Of a stretch of DNA of 64,000 nt, positions 1 through 8,000 are shown in pieces (the stretch's first letter is position 1; each line of letters starts with the position of its first letter). This DNA comes from Oscillospiraceae bacterium (lineage in GTDB: Bacteria > Bacillota > Clostridia > Oscillospirales > Oscillospiraceae). Location: NCBI GenBank assembly GCA_902761055.1, contig CACWIS010000003.1, positions 52,123 through 116,122 on the forward strand, in the 5' to 3' direction. The position numbers were made by a program, and so were the translations under genes. The notes beneath the pieces are model-generated. The model ran no database searches and was not told the origin of the DNA. It saw nothing but the letters and a program-made list of their open reading frames with translations.

Positions 1-243
1 TCGCCGTCGCCCGGCTCCTCGCCGTCCTCGGCTTCCTCGCCGTCGCCCGGCTCCTCGCCGTCGCCCGGCTCCTCGCCGTCAGTCGGCTCCTCACCGTCGC
101 CCGGCTCCTCGCCGTCAGTCGGCTCCTCGCCGTCAGTCGGCTCCTCGCCGTCAGTCGGTTCCTCGCCGTCGGTCGGCTCCTCGCCGTCAGTCGGTTCCTC
201 GCCGTCGGTCGGCTCCTCGCCGTCGGTCGGCTCCTCGCCGTCG
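1..243 (-). repeat. 18-bp in-frame tandem repeat array
   Basis: About 13 head-to-tail copies of an 18-bp unit encode Glu-Pro-(Thr/Gly)-Asp-Gly-Glu. Copies differ mainly by silent changes and a Thr/Gly switch, and one copy reads Glu-Ala-Glu-Asp-Gly-Glu. The array continues past the left edge. Identical copies with no spacers point to slippage-driven length variation in a coding repeat. Confidence 0.9.
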
Positions 244-1166
244 ACCGGCCCGGGCGTCGCGTCCGGATCGGCGGGGGCGGGCTCCTCGCGCTCGCCGATG
301 CCGAGCAGCACGAAGATACCGGCCTTATCCGTCTCGACCAGGATGCCGTCCTTGAGGATGTTCATCCGGTGCGCGACCTTGGGAAGGACGTACTCCTTCT
401 CCGCGGCGTCCCACTTGAAGCGCAGGAGCATCGAACTCTCCGCCCCGCGGATCTGGTCGTCGACCAGCGTGATGCTGATCTTGCCGTTCGGCTCGACCTG
501 TGCGCCGTCGCAGAGGAAGACGAGCTTCATCAGCTTCTGTCCGGACAGCTTGTCGGTGAGACCCAACTCTTCGATCCGCTTATCCAGCGCCTTGTCCCGC
601 TCCTTGTCAAGCTCCTTGAGCCATTCGACGCTGAGCGTGGTGCCGTTGGGAAGCACGCCGGCCTTGGCCTCGACCGTCAGGTGCGTGCGGCCGAACCATT
701 TGTCATACTTGAAGGCCTTGGGCTTCTCGGGCTTGGTCGGCTTTGCGGTCGCTTCCGGTTTCTCGGTCTCTTCCGGTTTCTCGGTCTCTTCCGGCTTCTC
801 GGCCGGCTCGTCGGCCGGCTCGTCGGCATTGTCGCCGGCGGGCGGCTCGCTCGTCTCCGGAGCGGCAGGCGCCTCGCTCGTCTCAGGCTTGGCCGGCGTC
901 TCGGTGACCGCGGGCTCCGCAGGCGCCTGTGTCGCCGCCGGGGGAGCAGGGGGGTCTGCCGGAGGATTCGCCGGGGGATTCGCCGGAGGATCGGTATTGG
1001 TCTCAACGGCCATGCCGGGCTCCTGCTCCGCCACGTCGTCGCTGATGGCGGTCGCGGGCAGGACCATCGAATAGCTCGTCGAGAATACGATCACGAGCGC
1101 CAGGAACAGCGCAAGCATGCGCCATGCCCGACTGCCTCGTGCTTTATTGAAGAACTTAATCGTCAT
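1..1166 (-). CDS. Secreted low-complexity surface protein (3' end outside window)
   Basis: The frame opens at ATG 1164-1166 behind a GAGGAGG site and stays open to the left edge, so only about 388 residues are visible. A positively charged start and one hydrophobic segment (about residues 15-40) form a signal peptide. A Pro/Ala/Glu/Thr-rich linker (about 45-145) with short repeats such as KPEETE follows, then a globular stretch of about 140 residues (about 150-290). The visible part ends in at least 13 near-identical hexapeptides EPTDGE/EPGDGE. I do not recognise the globular part as a named family. Proline- and acid-rich repeats usually span the cell wall, so a wall-anchored or extracellular role is inferred from architecture and from the neighbouring signal peptidase. 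Any anchoring signal lies outside the window. Confidence 0.8.
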   Translation of the reverse strand, partial: MTIKFFNKARGSRAWRMLALFLALVIVFSTSYSMVLPATAISDDVAEQEPGMAVETNTDPPANPPANPPADPPAPPAATQAPAEPAVTETPAKPETSEAPAAPETSEPPAGDNADEPADEPAEKPEETEKPEETEKPEATAKPTKPEKPKAFKYDKWFGRTHLTVEAKAGVLPNGTTLSVEWLKELDKERDKALDKRIEELGLTDKLSGQKLMKLVFLCDGAQVEPNGKISITLVDDQIRGAESSMLLRFKWDAAEKEYVLPKVAHRMNILKDGILVETDKAGIFVLLGIGEREEPAPADPDATPGPVDGEEPTDGEEPTDGEEPTDGEEPTDGEEPTDGEEPTDGEEPTDGEEPGDGEEPTDGEEPGDGEEPGDGEEAEDGEEPGDG

Positions 1167-1205
1167 TCGCTTTCCTCCTCACTCGGTTGGGAAGATTAAA
1201 GGGGT

Positions 1206-1826
1206 TCAGGATATTCTTCCGAGCAGGCGCAGCGGCCATACCCGGAATACGATCTTGCCCACGATCTGCTCGGCGGCGATGCAGCCGACGGCGGTGTTGC
1301 GTGAGTCGATCGATACGCTTCTGTGATCTCCCATCACAAAGTACCTTGAATCGGGTACCTGATAGGGCAGCTGGATGTTGCATTCACCGAAGGCCTTTTC
1401 CGTGAGGTAAGGCTCGTCGACAGCGACGTTGTTCACATACACCGTGCCATCCTCCGAGATGTCCACCCATTCGCCCGCGTGGGCGATCACGCGTTTTACC
1501 AGAATGTTATTATTATAATAGAATGCAACGACGTCGCCGGTCTCGAGATCCGTGCCCTTGACGGACAGGACGATCTCTCCTTCGGAGAGCGTCGGGGCCA
1601 TCGAGCTGCCGTAGATCTGCAGCACCGGCATCAGCAGCACCGCGATCAGTACCGCCGCGGCCGCCACCGTCACCAGCATGAAGATCGTGCTGCGCAGCGA
1701 GAAAACGAAGCTCCGCTTGTACTTCTCGTGCCGCAGCTCCGCCTGCAGCTGTTCGAGCGTCGGCTCGGCCGGTCCCGGCGGGGCTTGCGCCGTTTCCTGC
1801 CGATCGGCCAGTTCATCCGGACTCAC
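1206..1826 (-). CDS. lepB: Type I signal peptidase
   Basis: A 206-residue membrane serine protease that removes signal peptides from exported proteins (S26A family). One N-terminal membrane anchor (about residues 45-70) leads into the catalytic domain. The catalytic Ser is Ser75 in the SSMAPTL box and the general-base Lys is Lys111 in LVKRVIA. The conserved C-terminal box reads GDHRSVSIDSRN where GDN is usual. The long acidic, proline-rich cytoplasmic N-terminus (about 40 residues) is unusual for short Gram-positive SipS enzymes. Its ATG overlaps the stop of the upstream coiled-coil gene by 4 bp, so the two are translationally coupled. The surface protein follows 39 bp downstream, suggesting this enzyme processes the locally encoded surface proteins. 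Confidence 0.93.
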   Translation of the reverse strand: MSPDELADRQETAQAPPGPAEPTLEQLQAELRHEKYKRSFVFSLRSTIFMLVTVAAAAVLIAVLLMPVLQIYGSSMAPTLSEGEIVLSVKGTDLETGDVVAFYYNNNILVKRVIAHAGEWVDISEDGTVYVNNVAVDEPYLTEKAFGECNIQLPYQVPDSRYFVMGDHRSVSIDSRNTAVGCIAAEQIVGKIVFRVWPLRLLGRIS

Positions 1827-2218
1827 AGGAGACTTACCCCCTTCCGGCCCGGCTTGCCTTTCAGATCGGCCGCCGCCTTCTCGAACAGCGCTCTCGCCCG
1901 CTCGGCGGCTTCCACCGCCTCGCTGAGCCGGGCCGTCAGTTCGGAGACCTCGGCTGCCTCGTCCGTCAGGGCCTGGCGTGTGCCCGTTGCGCTCGCCAGC
2001 TCGGCCTTCAGGTCGCGGATCTTCTGGTCCTTGTCGTCAAGCTTTTTGCACAGCCGCTCGTAGGTTTCCTGCAGCTGGCTCATCTGCTCTTCGACTTTGG
2101 CGCGCTCTGCGCGCTCCTCTTCCAGTTTTTCCTCCGCCGCCGCTACCGCCTGCTTGCCTTCGATCATCATCGCCAGCAGCTCGGTGCGCCGCAGCCTGCG
2201 GAGTTCCTTATCGGTCAA
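1823..2218 (-). CDS. Coiled-coil protein of unknown function (TTG start)
   Basis: A 131-residue charged protein, almost entirely predicted coiled coil (about residues 20-115, heptad-like Glu/Leu/Ala/Lys pattern), with no signal peptide or membrane segment. TTG at 2216-2218 is chosen because AAAGGAAG lies 8 nt upstream; the next ATGs (residues 17-18) lack a good site, and longer versions read into GC-rich leader. The opening TDKELRRLRRTELLAMMIEGKQ-like stretch is basic. It overlaps lepB by 4 bp, so it likely acts with the signal peptidase or surface-protein export. The exact role is unknown. Confidence 0.75.
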   Translation of the reverse strand: MTDKELRRLRRTELLAMMIEGKQAVAAAEEKLEEERAERAKVEEQMSQLQETYERLCKKLDDKDQKIRDLKAELASATGTRQALTDEAAEVSELTARLSEAVEAAERARALFEKAAADLKGKPGRKGVSLL

Positions 2219-2547
2219 TCGATCCACTTCCTTTCGCCGCGCCGGCAAAGAGCGTCCGCCCCCGCGCATCCCCGGCGGGCATTACGCCCCCGGGACCTCT
2301 TGCTGTGCACCCGCCTGAGTCGGCTCCACGGTGCACGGCCGCCCGTCCCGTTCGGTTCCGCGTGAGCTGCGTCCGGTCTCTTCCCGGGAGCGCAGAGTCT
2401 CAACAAAACGCCTGGCTTTTACAAGCCTGTAATACTAAAAATTTTTAAACTATTTTTTCCCGATTTGTGAGAAGATTTACATAAAACAGCAGAGAATCGT
2501 GATTTTTTGCTTCCGATTCATGGCTGCAAAACACCACTCTATATACT
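2219..2547 (-). other. Long GC-rich leader of the coiled-coil/lepB/surface-protein operon
   Basis: About 330 bases lie between the inferred transcription start near 2547 and the TTG start. The part nearest the gene (2219-2400) is very GC-rich with several short self-complementary stretches. The distal part (2400-2547) is AT-rich. I recognised no known riboswitch class and no convincing gene. Confidence 0.4.
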
Positions 2548-2553
2548 TATTCT

Positions 2554-2582
2554 ATTTAAGCATAAAACCCGGTAAAATTCAA
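2554..2582 (-). promoter_or_regulatory. Candidate SigA promoter of the coiled-coil/lepB operon
   Basis: On the minus strand, TTGAAT (2577-2582), a 17-nt spacer and TTAAAT (2554-2559), in an AT-rich gap. Inferred start is near 2547. Confidence 0.5.
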
Positions 2583-2683
2583 GAGGAAAACTCATGCTGC
2601 TCCACCTTTTTTTTCTCATGCTCATTTTAGCGGCCGCAGCGTCAACAAATGCATCAAAGAATCACGGAAAAAGGGTCGCTCCG

Positions 2684-2724
2684 AAAAAAACGGAAGACTC
2701 CCCGGCCCGGGGGGCGGGGAGTCT
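2684..2724 (-). terminator. Intrinsic terminator of the MBG-repeat gene
   Basis: Minus-strand hairpin with 9-bp arms AGACTCCCC/GGGGAGTCT (2716-2724 with 2695-2703), a GC-rich loop and a run of seven T (2684-2690) four bases after the stem. It lies 70 bp downstream of the stop. Confidence 0.85.
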
Positions 2725-2794
2725 CCTGAAAAGTCCGGTGCCCGTGTGCGGCACGGCGTTTTTCCGTCTGGCTTTTTGCTGTGCGCGCCGGGGC

Positions 2795-5700
2795 TTATCT
2801 GCGCCTGATCAGACGCTCGATACGGATCAGCGGCTTGCGGCCGTTCTTGCCGCGCCCCCAGACGAGGACGAAGGCCGCGACCATCGCGCCCAGCAGAGCC
2901 AGCAGTAGCAGGACGATCCACAGCGTGAGGTTGTTGCGGTCGCCGGTGCGTGTCGAGCTGGAGGCCTTGACGGAGAAGTCCGCCTTCACGCTCTCGCCGG
3001 AGGCGTATTTCGCCGTCAGCGTGTGGCTGCCCGCGGAGAGGGTGTTGAGATAGTCGGCCTTCAGCCACACGTCGGTGCTGCCGGAGGCGGAGGTGTAGGA
3101 GCTGCGCGCAAGGTCCTTGCCGTCGACCTGCAGGCCCTCGAAGCCCTCGTACTCGTGGTCGAGCTTGATGTAGAGCGTGCCCGCGCTGCCCTTGACCCAG
3201 ACATAGGCGCTGTTGTCGACCGAGTCGGCCGCGCTGACCGTCAGCAGGCCGTACTGGTAGCTGATCGCATAGTTTTTCGTGACGTCCGCGCCGCTGACCT
3301 TGTCGGTGATCTTCACGTCGGAGACCGTGTTCTCGCTGGAGCCGACCTTGATCTGCGAGCCGACGATGCGCAGCGTCACCTGGTGCTCCTCGAGGCGGCC
3401 GGTGATGTTCGGCGTGGAGCGCTCGGTCAGCGCGGTGCCGTCGTAGACCTTGTTCGCGGCCTTCGTCTCGATGACGAGCGGACGCTGGTTGATCGTCAGG
3501 CTGCCCTTGGCGCGGGTGATGTTGTAGTTGCCCGTGATGTCCGCGCCGGAGGCGTTTCGGATCGTGACGCTCTTGATCGTCACGTCGTACTTGCCCGCGT
3601 CGACGGGCGCCTCGGGGTTGAAGGTCGCCTCGATCGTGCAGCCGGTGGGGAGCGGGCCGCCCGAGGTCACGCGCAGATCGGAGCCGAGGAAGCGGAAGGG
3701 CTTGCCGTCGTAGACCTTGGTCATGTCGCCGACCGAGAGCGTGATGGGCGTGATCGGATCGCGGTTGACCGTCAGCGTGCCCGCCGCGGTCGTGATCTTG
3801 TAGTTGTCCGTGACGTCCTTGTTCGAGCCGTCCGTGATCTTGATCGAGTTTTTGGCCACAACGTTCGCGGAGGAACCGATCTCGGTCTGCGAGCCGGTGA
3901 CCGTCGCGGTCAGCTTGTGGCCCTTGACCAGCGTGCCGGAGCTGATCTTGTAGGAGTCGCTCGTCAGCGGCCGGCCGTCGTAGATCTTGGACGCGGAGGC
4001 GGCGGTGACCGTGATCGGGCGGGCCTTGACGGTCAGCTTGGCGGGCGTAACGGTGATCGTGTAGTAGGCCGTCGCGTCGACGCCGCCGCGATCGACGGTG
4101 AAGACCGCGCTCGCGCTGCCGGTGCCGACGTCGGTCTGCTCGCCGCTGACCGTGCCCATCACGAGCGTGTCGCCGCCGGCAAGCGCGCCGGAGGTGATCT
4201 CGTACTCCTTGGCCGTGAGGGGCTTGCCGTCGTAGACCTTTTCGACGTCCTTGAGCTTGATCGACAGCGTGTTCGTCGACGCGGAGCCGTTGATGGTCAG
4301 CGTGCCCTCGCGGAGTGTGACGCTGTAGAGCGCCGTGACGTTTTTGCCCTCGGCGTCCTTGATCTTGACGGTTTTCGCCTCGATGACATTGGGGGAGCTG
4401 CCGGGATTGGTCTGCGAGCCCTTGACCGTGGCTTCGATCTCGTGACCCGGGACCAGGCTGCCCTCGGTGAGGGTAAAGCTCGGGCGCGTAAGGGCCGTGC
4501 CGTCGAAGTCGCGGCTGGCGGAGTCGGCCGTCAGGGTGATGGGCCGCGCCACGACCGTGAGCTTGCCGCCCACGACCTCGAGCGCGTAGTTTTCCGTCAC
4601 GTCTGCCGCGCCGTTTTTCACGGCGAAGGAGGCGCTCACGAGACCCTCGCCGACGCCGGCGATGCTGCCGTCGGCCGAGAGAAGCTCGAGCTGGTCGCTG
4701 CCGAGCAGCGCGCCGCCGCTGACACTGTATTCCACCGTGCCGACAGCGCTCGTGCCGTCGTACTCTTTCTCGGTGTCGCCGAGCGTGACGGTGAGGGGCT
4801 GCTTTTCGCTGCGGACCGTCACGGTGATGGAACCGTTGACGACGCTGATATTATAATTGGAAGAAACGTTGTTTCCCGAGCCGTCCTGGATCGCAAAGGA
4901 AGCGGAGCCGGTGCTGGACCCGGGAAGGGTCTGCTGCCCGGAAAAGCTCGGCACGGCGCGGTGGCCGTCGGCCAGAGAGCCGTAGGAAACGCTGAACGCG
5001 GAGGGGACGAGCGGCGTGCCGCTGTAGGGGGCTTCGGCGTCGCTGACGGTGAAGGTGACGTTGCGCTGGCCGATGCGCAGCTGGCCGGGCACGACGGCAA
5101 AGGCGTACTCGCCGGTGACGTCGGCGCCGCCGCGCGTGACGCTGATCTGTGAGATATCGAGCGTGGCCTGGCTCTCGCCGGCGTCGGTCCTCGAGGCCTG
5201 CACGGCGGAGGCGGGGACGCTGAGCGTGTCGCCGCTCTTCACGTCTCCGACGCGCGTGTAGGAGGCGGTGAGAGGCGTGCCGTCGTAGATCTTTTCGGCG
5301 TCCTCGAAGCGGAAGACGATGACGCTCTTCCACTGGGCCTCAAGCGTGGCGGAGCAGCGCAGATCCAGCGTGTCGCCGGGATTTACGTTCGTGCTCGCGC
5401 CGTTGTCGCAGGTGAGACGCCAGTGCGAGAACTGCTGCGCGAGCTCGCCGGCGGCGAGCGAATCGACGCCGCTGCCGAGAGCGGCGGCCTGCACCGGGCC
5501 GCTGATCGTCACCTGATCGCCGCCGGCGGCAAGCGTCGCCCCGGCGCCGAGCTTTTCCTCGATCAGCGCGGGAAGCGTGACGAGCGCGCCGGGCGTGTAG
5601 CGAATCGTGAACGGAGCCGTGTCCGCGACGCGCTCGAGCGCGATGCCGAGCGTCCAGCTCTCGGCGCTCGACGGCCCGTTGAAGACCGAGCCGACGGCCG

Positions 5701-6148
5701 AGGCGTTGAAGCCGTCGGCAAAGATGCCGGCGGGCAGGGTCACGGCGCCGCTGCCGCCGAGAGCGGGCTTGGCGAGCAGGAGCAGGCTTCGGCTGCCGCT
5801 GTCCGGTCCGTAACCGGCGGCGCAGAGATACACGGAAGAGACGGAGTAGCCCGCCGGCGGTGTGATCTTCACACCGCTGCGGCGCAGATCCGCGACCGTG
5901 GGCGCGGTGATCGCCTCGCCTTGCGCGTCCTTGCCGAAATCCAGCGCAAAGCCGGCGCCGAGGGCGGCGACGTCCTCATAGCTGCTGCAGCTGCGCTCCG
6001 CGCCTTCGGCGTCCCGGGCATTGAGCGTCCAGAGCACGGAGGCTGCGTCGTCCGCACCGTCTGCGAAAACGGCGGGGGCGGCGGAGAAGAGCTGCATCAC
6101 CAGCACAAGGGCGAGCAGGATCGTACAGGTTTTAAGCGTTTTGCTCAT
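2795..6148 (-). CDS. MBG/YDG-repeat surface protein with atypical sorting signal
   Basis: An 1117-residue exported protein. It has a signal peptide (1-29, ending SAAPAVFADG), a unique domain (about 30-280), then about eight repeats of about 85 residues (about 285-985). Each repeat opens with a motif such as KIYDGTPLT, KEYDGTS, KVYDGKPLT or KVYDGTALT, the hallmark of MBG/YDG Ig-like domains found in bacterial adhesins. A short beta-rich domain follows (about 990-1060). The C-terminus reads SSTRTGDRNN, a hydrophobic segment (about 1074-1095) and a long Arg/Lys tail, so it has sorting-signal layout, but TRTGD replaces LPxTG or NPxTN. The class B sortase encoded 240 bp upstream is the obvious partner. 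It has its own promoter and terminator. A role in adhesion or wall display is inferred. Confidence 0.9.
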   Translation of the reverse strand: MSKTLKTCTILLALVLVMQLFSAAPAVFADGADDAASVLWTLNARDAEGAERSCSSYEDVAALGAGFALDFGKDAQGEAITAPTVADLRRSGVKITPPAGYSVSSVYLCAAGYGPDSGSRSLLLLAKPALGGSGAVTLPAGIFADGFNASAVGSVFNGPSSAESWTLGIALERVADTAPFTIRYTPGALVTLPALIEEKLGAGATLAAGGDQVTISGPVQAAALGSGVDSLAAGELAQQFSHWRLTCDNGASTNVNPGDTLDLRCSATLEAQWKSVIVFRFEDAEKIYDGTPLTASYTRVGDVKSGDTLSVPASAVQASRTDAGESQATLDISQISVTRGGADVTGEYAFAVVPGQLRIGQRNVTFTVSDAEAPYSGTPLVPSAFSVSYGSLADGHRAVPSFSGQQTLPGSSTGSASFAIQDGSGNNVSSNYNISVVNGSITVTVRSEKQPLTVTLGDTEKEYDGTSAVGTVEYSVSGGALLGSDQLELLSADGSIAGVGEGLVSASFAVKNGAADVTENYALEVVGGKLTVVARPITLTADSASRDFDGTALTRPSFTLTEGSLVPGHEIEATVKGSQTNPGSSPNVIEAKTVKIKDAEGKNVTALYSVTLREGTLTINGSASTNTLSIKLKDVEKVYDGKPLTAKEYEITSGALAGGDTLVMGTVSGEQTDVGTGSASAVFTVDRGGVDATAYYTITVTPAKLTVKARPITVTAASASKIYDGRPLTSDSYKISSGTLVKGHKLTATVTGSQTEIGSSANVVAKNSIKITDGSNKDVTDNYKITTAAGTLTVNRDPITPITLSVGDMTKVYDGKPFRFLGSDLRVTSGGPLPTGCTIEATFNPEAPVDAGKYDVTIKSVTIRNASGADITGNYNITRAKGSLTINQRPLVIETKAANKVYDGTALTERSTPNITGRLEEHQVTLRIVGSQIKVGSSENTVSDVKITDKVSGADVTKNYAISYQYGLLTVSAADSVDNSAYVWVKGSAGTLYIKLDHEYEGFEGLQVDGKDLARSSYTSASGSTDVWLKADYLNTLSAGSHTLTAKYASGESVKADFSVKASSSTRTGDRNNLTLWIVLLLLALLGAMVAAFVLVWGRGKNGRKPLIRIERLIRRR
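3193..5296 (-). repeat. Array of about eight MBG/YDG coding repeats
   Basis: About 250-bp units, diverged in DNA but periodic in protein, each starting with a (K/R)xYDGxxL-type motif and ending with an NYxI...G(x)LTV-type strand. One unit has SG in place of DG (APYSGTPLV) and one has FDG. Boundaries are approximate. Confidence 0.8.
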
Positions 6149-6240
6149 GTGCGTTCACCTCTTGAAGAAAAAGGGATGAAATCTTAAGAATCTTAATAAA
6201 ATGTGACGATATTTCATTAAAATCCCTTATCGTTGGCTTT

Positions 6241-6268
6241 ATTATATCATCCCGCGTTCCGAATTCAA
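6241..6268 (-). promoter_or_regulatory. SigA promoter of the MBG-repeat gene
   Basis: On the minus strand, TTGAAT (6263-6268), a 16-nt spacer and perfect TATAAT (6241-6246). The start near 6234 gives a leader of about 85 nt. The leader has repeated TCTTAA-type hexamers (about 6182-6200) that might bind a regulator. Confidence 0.75.
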
Positions 6269-6332
6269 GGCTTCGAAGCCTTAATAACTCTTAAATATGG
6301 CCGCGGCGTTTTCCCCGTATTAATAATAATAT

Positions 6333-6364
6333 GAAAAGCCGGACCGTGAATAGCACGGTCCGGC
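6333..6364 (-). terminator. Intrinsic terminator of the sortase gene
   Basis: Perfect 11-bp stem GCCGGACCGTG/CACGGTCCGGC (6354-6364 with 6338-6348), 5-nt loop, then TTTTC on the minus strand. Confidence 0.88.
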
Positions 6365-6387
6365 AGCGGGCGGCGGGAGAGGGCGGA

Positions 6388-7206
6388 TCAGTCGATCTCG
6401 GTGATCTTGCAGCACAGGACGAAGCGGACGTCCTCGCCGGAATAGGTGCAGGTCGAGAGCGTCACGACGCGGTCGGCGGCGTTGAGCGGGCAGCTGCAGC
6501 GGATCTCGGATGCGGCGAGGAGCCGGTTGAGAAAGTCGCGCTGCGCGTCCCCGGAGGCGAAGTCGGTGCTGTAGACGAAGGACTCCGGGTCCGTGGTAAA
6601 GCCGCTGAAAACGTCGAGCCGGTAGTTCTGCGCGGGGGTGTTGAGATACAGCACGGGATGCGCTTCATAGAAGGCCTGGTCGCCGTAATCGTCGACCAGA
6701 GCGAACATGGAGCCGTCGCGCATGTTGTGACCGTAGATGATCGAATTGCAGCCGGAGAAATCGGAAGGGCAGACGAAGTCCAGGAAGAGCGTTCCGCCCC
6801 CGTTCGGACTGCCGTCCAGAAAGCGGGTGAGATAGTATTCGTTGTCCGAGCCCTGGACGACGGGGTAGTTGATCACCGTATCCGGCAGATAGAGCCAGCC
6901 GACGATATCGCCGCAGCGCTGGGCGAGCGCGGTAAAATCGATGGCGATGGGGGAGCGCTCGCGCGGCTCAGCCGGCTCGGAAGGCGCAGCAGCGTCCTCC
7001 TGCGACTGCGTCTCTGCGGCGGCGGGATCGGCGCTCGGCGCCGCCTGCACGGAGACGACGCTGTCGGTGAGCGCGCTGTAGCGGCGCTCGGCCGCCTTGT
7101 AACCGTGCAGGATCGAAACGATCTTCCAGATGCTGAAGAAGACCAGCGTCACGAGAAGGATGCAGAGCGCGGCGAGGAGCGTGCGCGTGATTCGATTCAG
7201 CTTCAT
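6388..7206 (-). CDS. srtB: Class B sortase
   Basis: A 272-residue membrane-anchored transpeptidase that cleaves a sorting motif and links surface proteins to the peptidoglycan cross-bridge. The start is ATG 7204-7206, 8 nt after GAGG; the ATG two codons upstream is too close to that site. An N-terminal anchor (about 8-33) and an Ala/Pro/Glu linker (about 50-88) lead to the catalytic domain. The triad is visible: His160 (IIYGHNM), Cys253 (TLSTCTY) and Arg261 (DVRFVLCC). The GWLYLPDT and YPVVQGSDNEYYL blocks are typical of class B. It lies directly upstream of the MBG-repeat protein but ends in its own terminator. The likely substrate is that protein or the repeat-rich protein further downstream. 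Confidence 0.93.
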   Translation of the reverse strand: MKLNRITRTLLAALCILLVTLVFFSIWKIVSILHGYKAAERRYSALTDSVVSVQAAPSADPAAAETQSQEDAAAPSEPAEPRERSPIAIDFTALAQRCGDIVGWLYLPDTVINYPVVQGSDNEYYLTRFLDGSPNGGGTLFLDFVCPSDFSGCNSIIYGHNMRDGSMFALVDDYGDQAFYEAHPVLYLNTPAQNYRLDVFSGFTTDPESFVYSTDFASGDAQRDFLNRLLAASEIRCSCPLNAADRVVTLSTCTYSGEDVRFVLCCKITEID

Positions 7207-7353
7207 TAGCATGACCTCGCTGGGAAGGATTGTGTCAGTCATTATACGGCAAACGCGCCGAAAAAGGAAGAGGAGCAAAGAAAAGTTAAGAAATCCCCCG
7301 GCGTGGGAAGCGTAAGGAAAAACAAAATCTTCCGGAAAAATTGATTTGAGATA

Positions 7354-7382
7354 TTGACAAGTTTGAGATATTTTAGTATTAT
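7354..7382 (+). promoter_or_regulatory. SigA promoter of the tRNA cluster
   Basis: TTGACA (7354-7359), 17-nt spacer, TATTAT (7377-7382). The inferred start at about 7389 is 10 nt before tRNA-Val. Confidence 0.85.
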
Positions 7383-7398
7383 ATCAAAGCTGTCCCGC

Positions 7399-7475
7399 GG
7401 GAGCATAGCTCAGCTGGTTAGAGCACCTGCCTTACAAGCAGGGGGTCACTGGTTCGAGTCCAGTTGTTCCCACCA
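7399..7475 (+). tRNA. tRNA-Val (anticodon UAC)
   Basis: Seven-bp acceptor stem (GGGAGCA with TGTTCCC), D arm, anticodon stem CCTGC/GCAGG with TAC at 34-36, T arm with GGTTCGAGTCC, and encoded CCA. First of four tRNAs behind a consensus promoter. Confidence 0.97.
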
Positions 7476-7490
7476 TCGACATCTGTATTT

Positions 7491-7566
<76 letters not shown>

Positions 7567-7569
7567 TCT

Positions 7570-7645
7570 GCGGCCTTAGCTCATCTGGTAGAGCGCCACC
7601 TTGCCAAGGTGGAGGTAGCGAGTTCGAGCCTCGTAGGCCGCTCCA
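7570..7645 (+). tRNA. tRNA-Gly (anticodon GCC)
   Basis: Acceptor GCGGCCT with AGGCCGC, anticodon stem CCACC/GGTGG with GCC, T loop TTCGAGC, discriminator T and encoded CCA. 3 nt after tRNA-Phe. Confidence 0.97.
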
Positions 7646-7650
7646 CAAAA

Positions 7651-7684
7651 AGAAAAGAGGGTCTTCAGAAAAGCCCTCTTTTCT
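7651..7684 (+). terminator. Terminator-like hairpin between tRNA-Gly and tRNA-Cys
   Basis: Perfect 11-bp inverted repeat AGAAAAGAGGG/CCCTCTTTTCT around a 12-nt loop. The T-rich strand is inside the stem and no separate T-run follows, so termination may be partial. Confidence 0.65.
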
Positions 7685-7691
7685 GATATCC

Positions 7692-7767
7692 GGCGCCATA
7701 GCCAAGTGGTAAGGCAGCGGACTGCAAATCCGCGACTGCCCCGGTTCAAATCCGGGTGGCGCCTCCA
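7692..7767 (+). tRNA. tRNA-Cys (anticodon GCA)
   Basis: Acceptor GGCGCCA with TGGCGCC, anticodon stem GCGGA/TCCGC with GCA, T loop TTCAAAT, encoded CCA. It follows a hairpin and I see no promoter of its own, so it probably depends on readthrough. Confidence 0.97.
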
Positions 7768-7772
7768 AAACG

Positions 7773-7806
7773 TCGCCGCGAGCTTCGTGCTCGCGGCGAT
7801 GTTTTC
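7773..7806 (+). terminator. Intrinsic terminator of the tRNA cluster
   Basis: Perfect 11-bp stem TCGCCGCGAGC/GCTCGCGGCGA (7773-7783, 7789-7799), 5-nt loop, then TGTTTTCCTTTTC. Confidence 0.88.
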
Positions 7807-7915
7807 CTTTTCCCGGGAAAGCTCCGGCCCGCCGCGGCGGCAAAGGAGATCGGCATCGTGGAAACGCACAGAAGGATCCCCCGCGCGCCGCCTGTTTTTT
7901 TACGGATTCGACCAA

Positions 7916-7944
7916 TTGACAGGCGGCGCCTTTTCGTGTTATCT
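7916..7944 (+). promoter_or_regulatory. Promoter of importer module 1
   Basis: TTGACA (7916-7921), 17-nt spacer, TTATCT (7939-7944), about 57 bp before the solute-binding gene. The bases between the tRNA terminator and this site hold no gene that I can support. Confidence 0.65.
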
Positions 7945-8000
7945 TTATTATGCTAATATGATAACGCATTAGCGCGATAAAGAAAACGGAGGAGATCAAA

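Noticed and set aside
1-243. CRISPR-like repeat array
   Set aside because: Units are adjacent with no spacers, 18 bp long, and in frame with a coding sequence.
3023-5152. A 709-codon plus-strand frame opposite the MBG-repeat gene
   Set aside because: It is a mirror of the repeat coding pattern. The minus-strand frame has signal peptide, YDG repeats, promoter and terminator.
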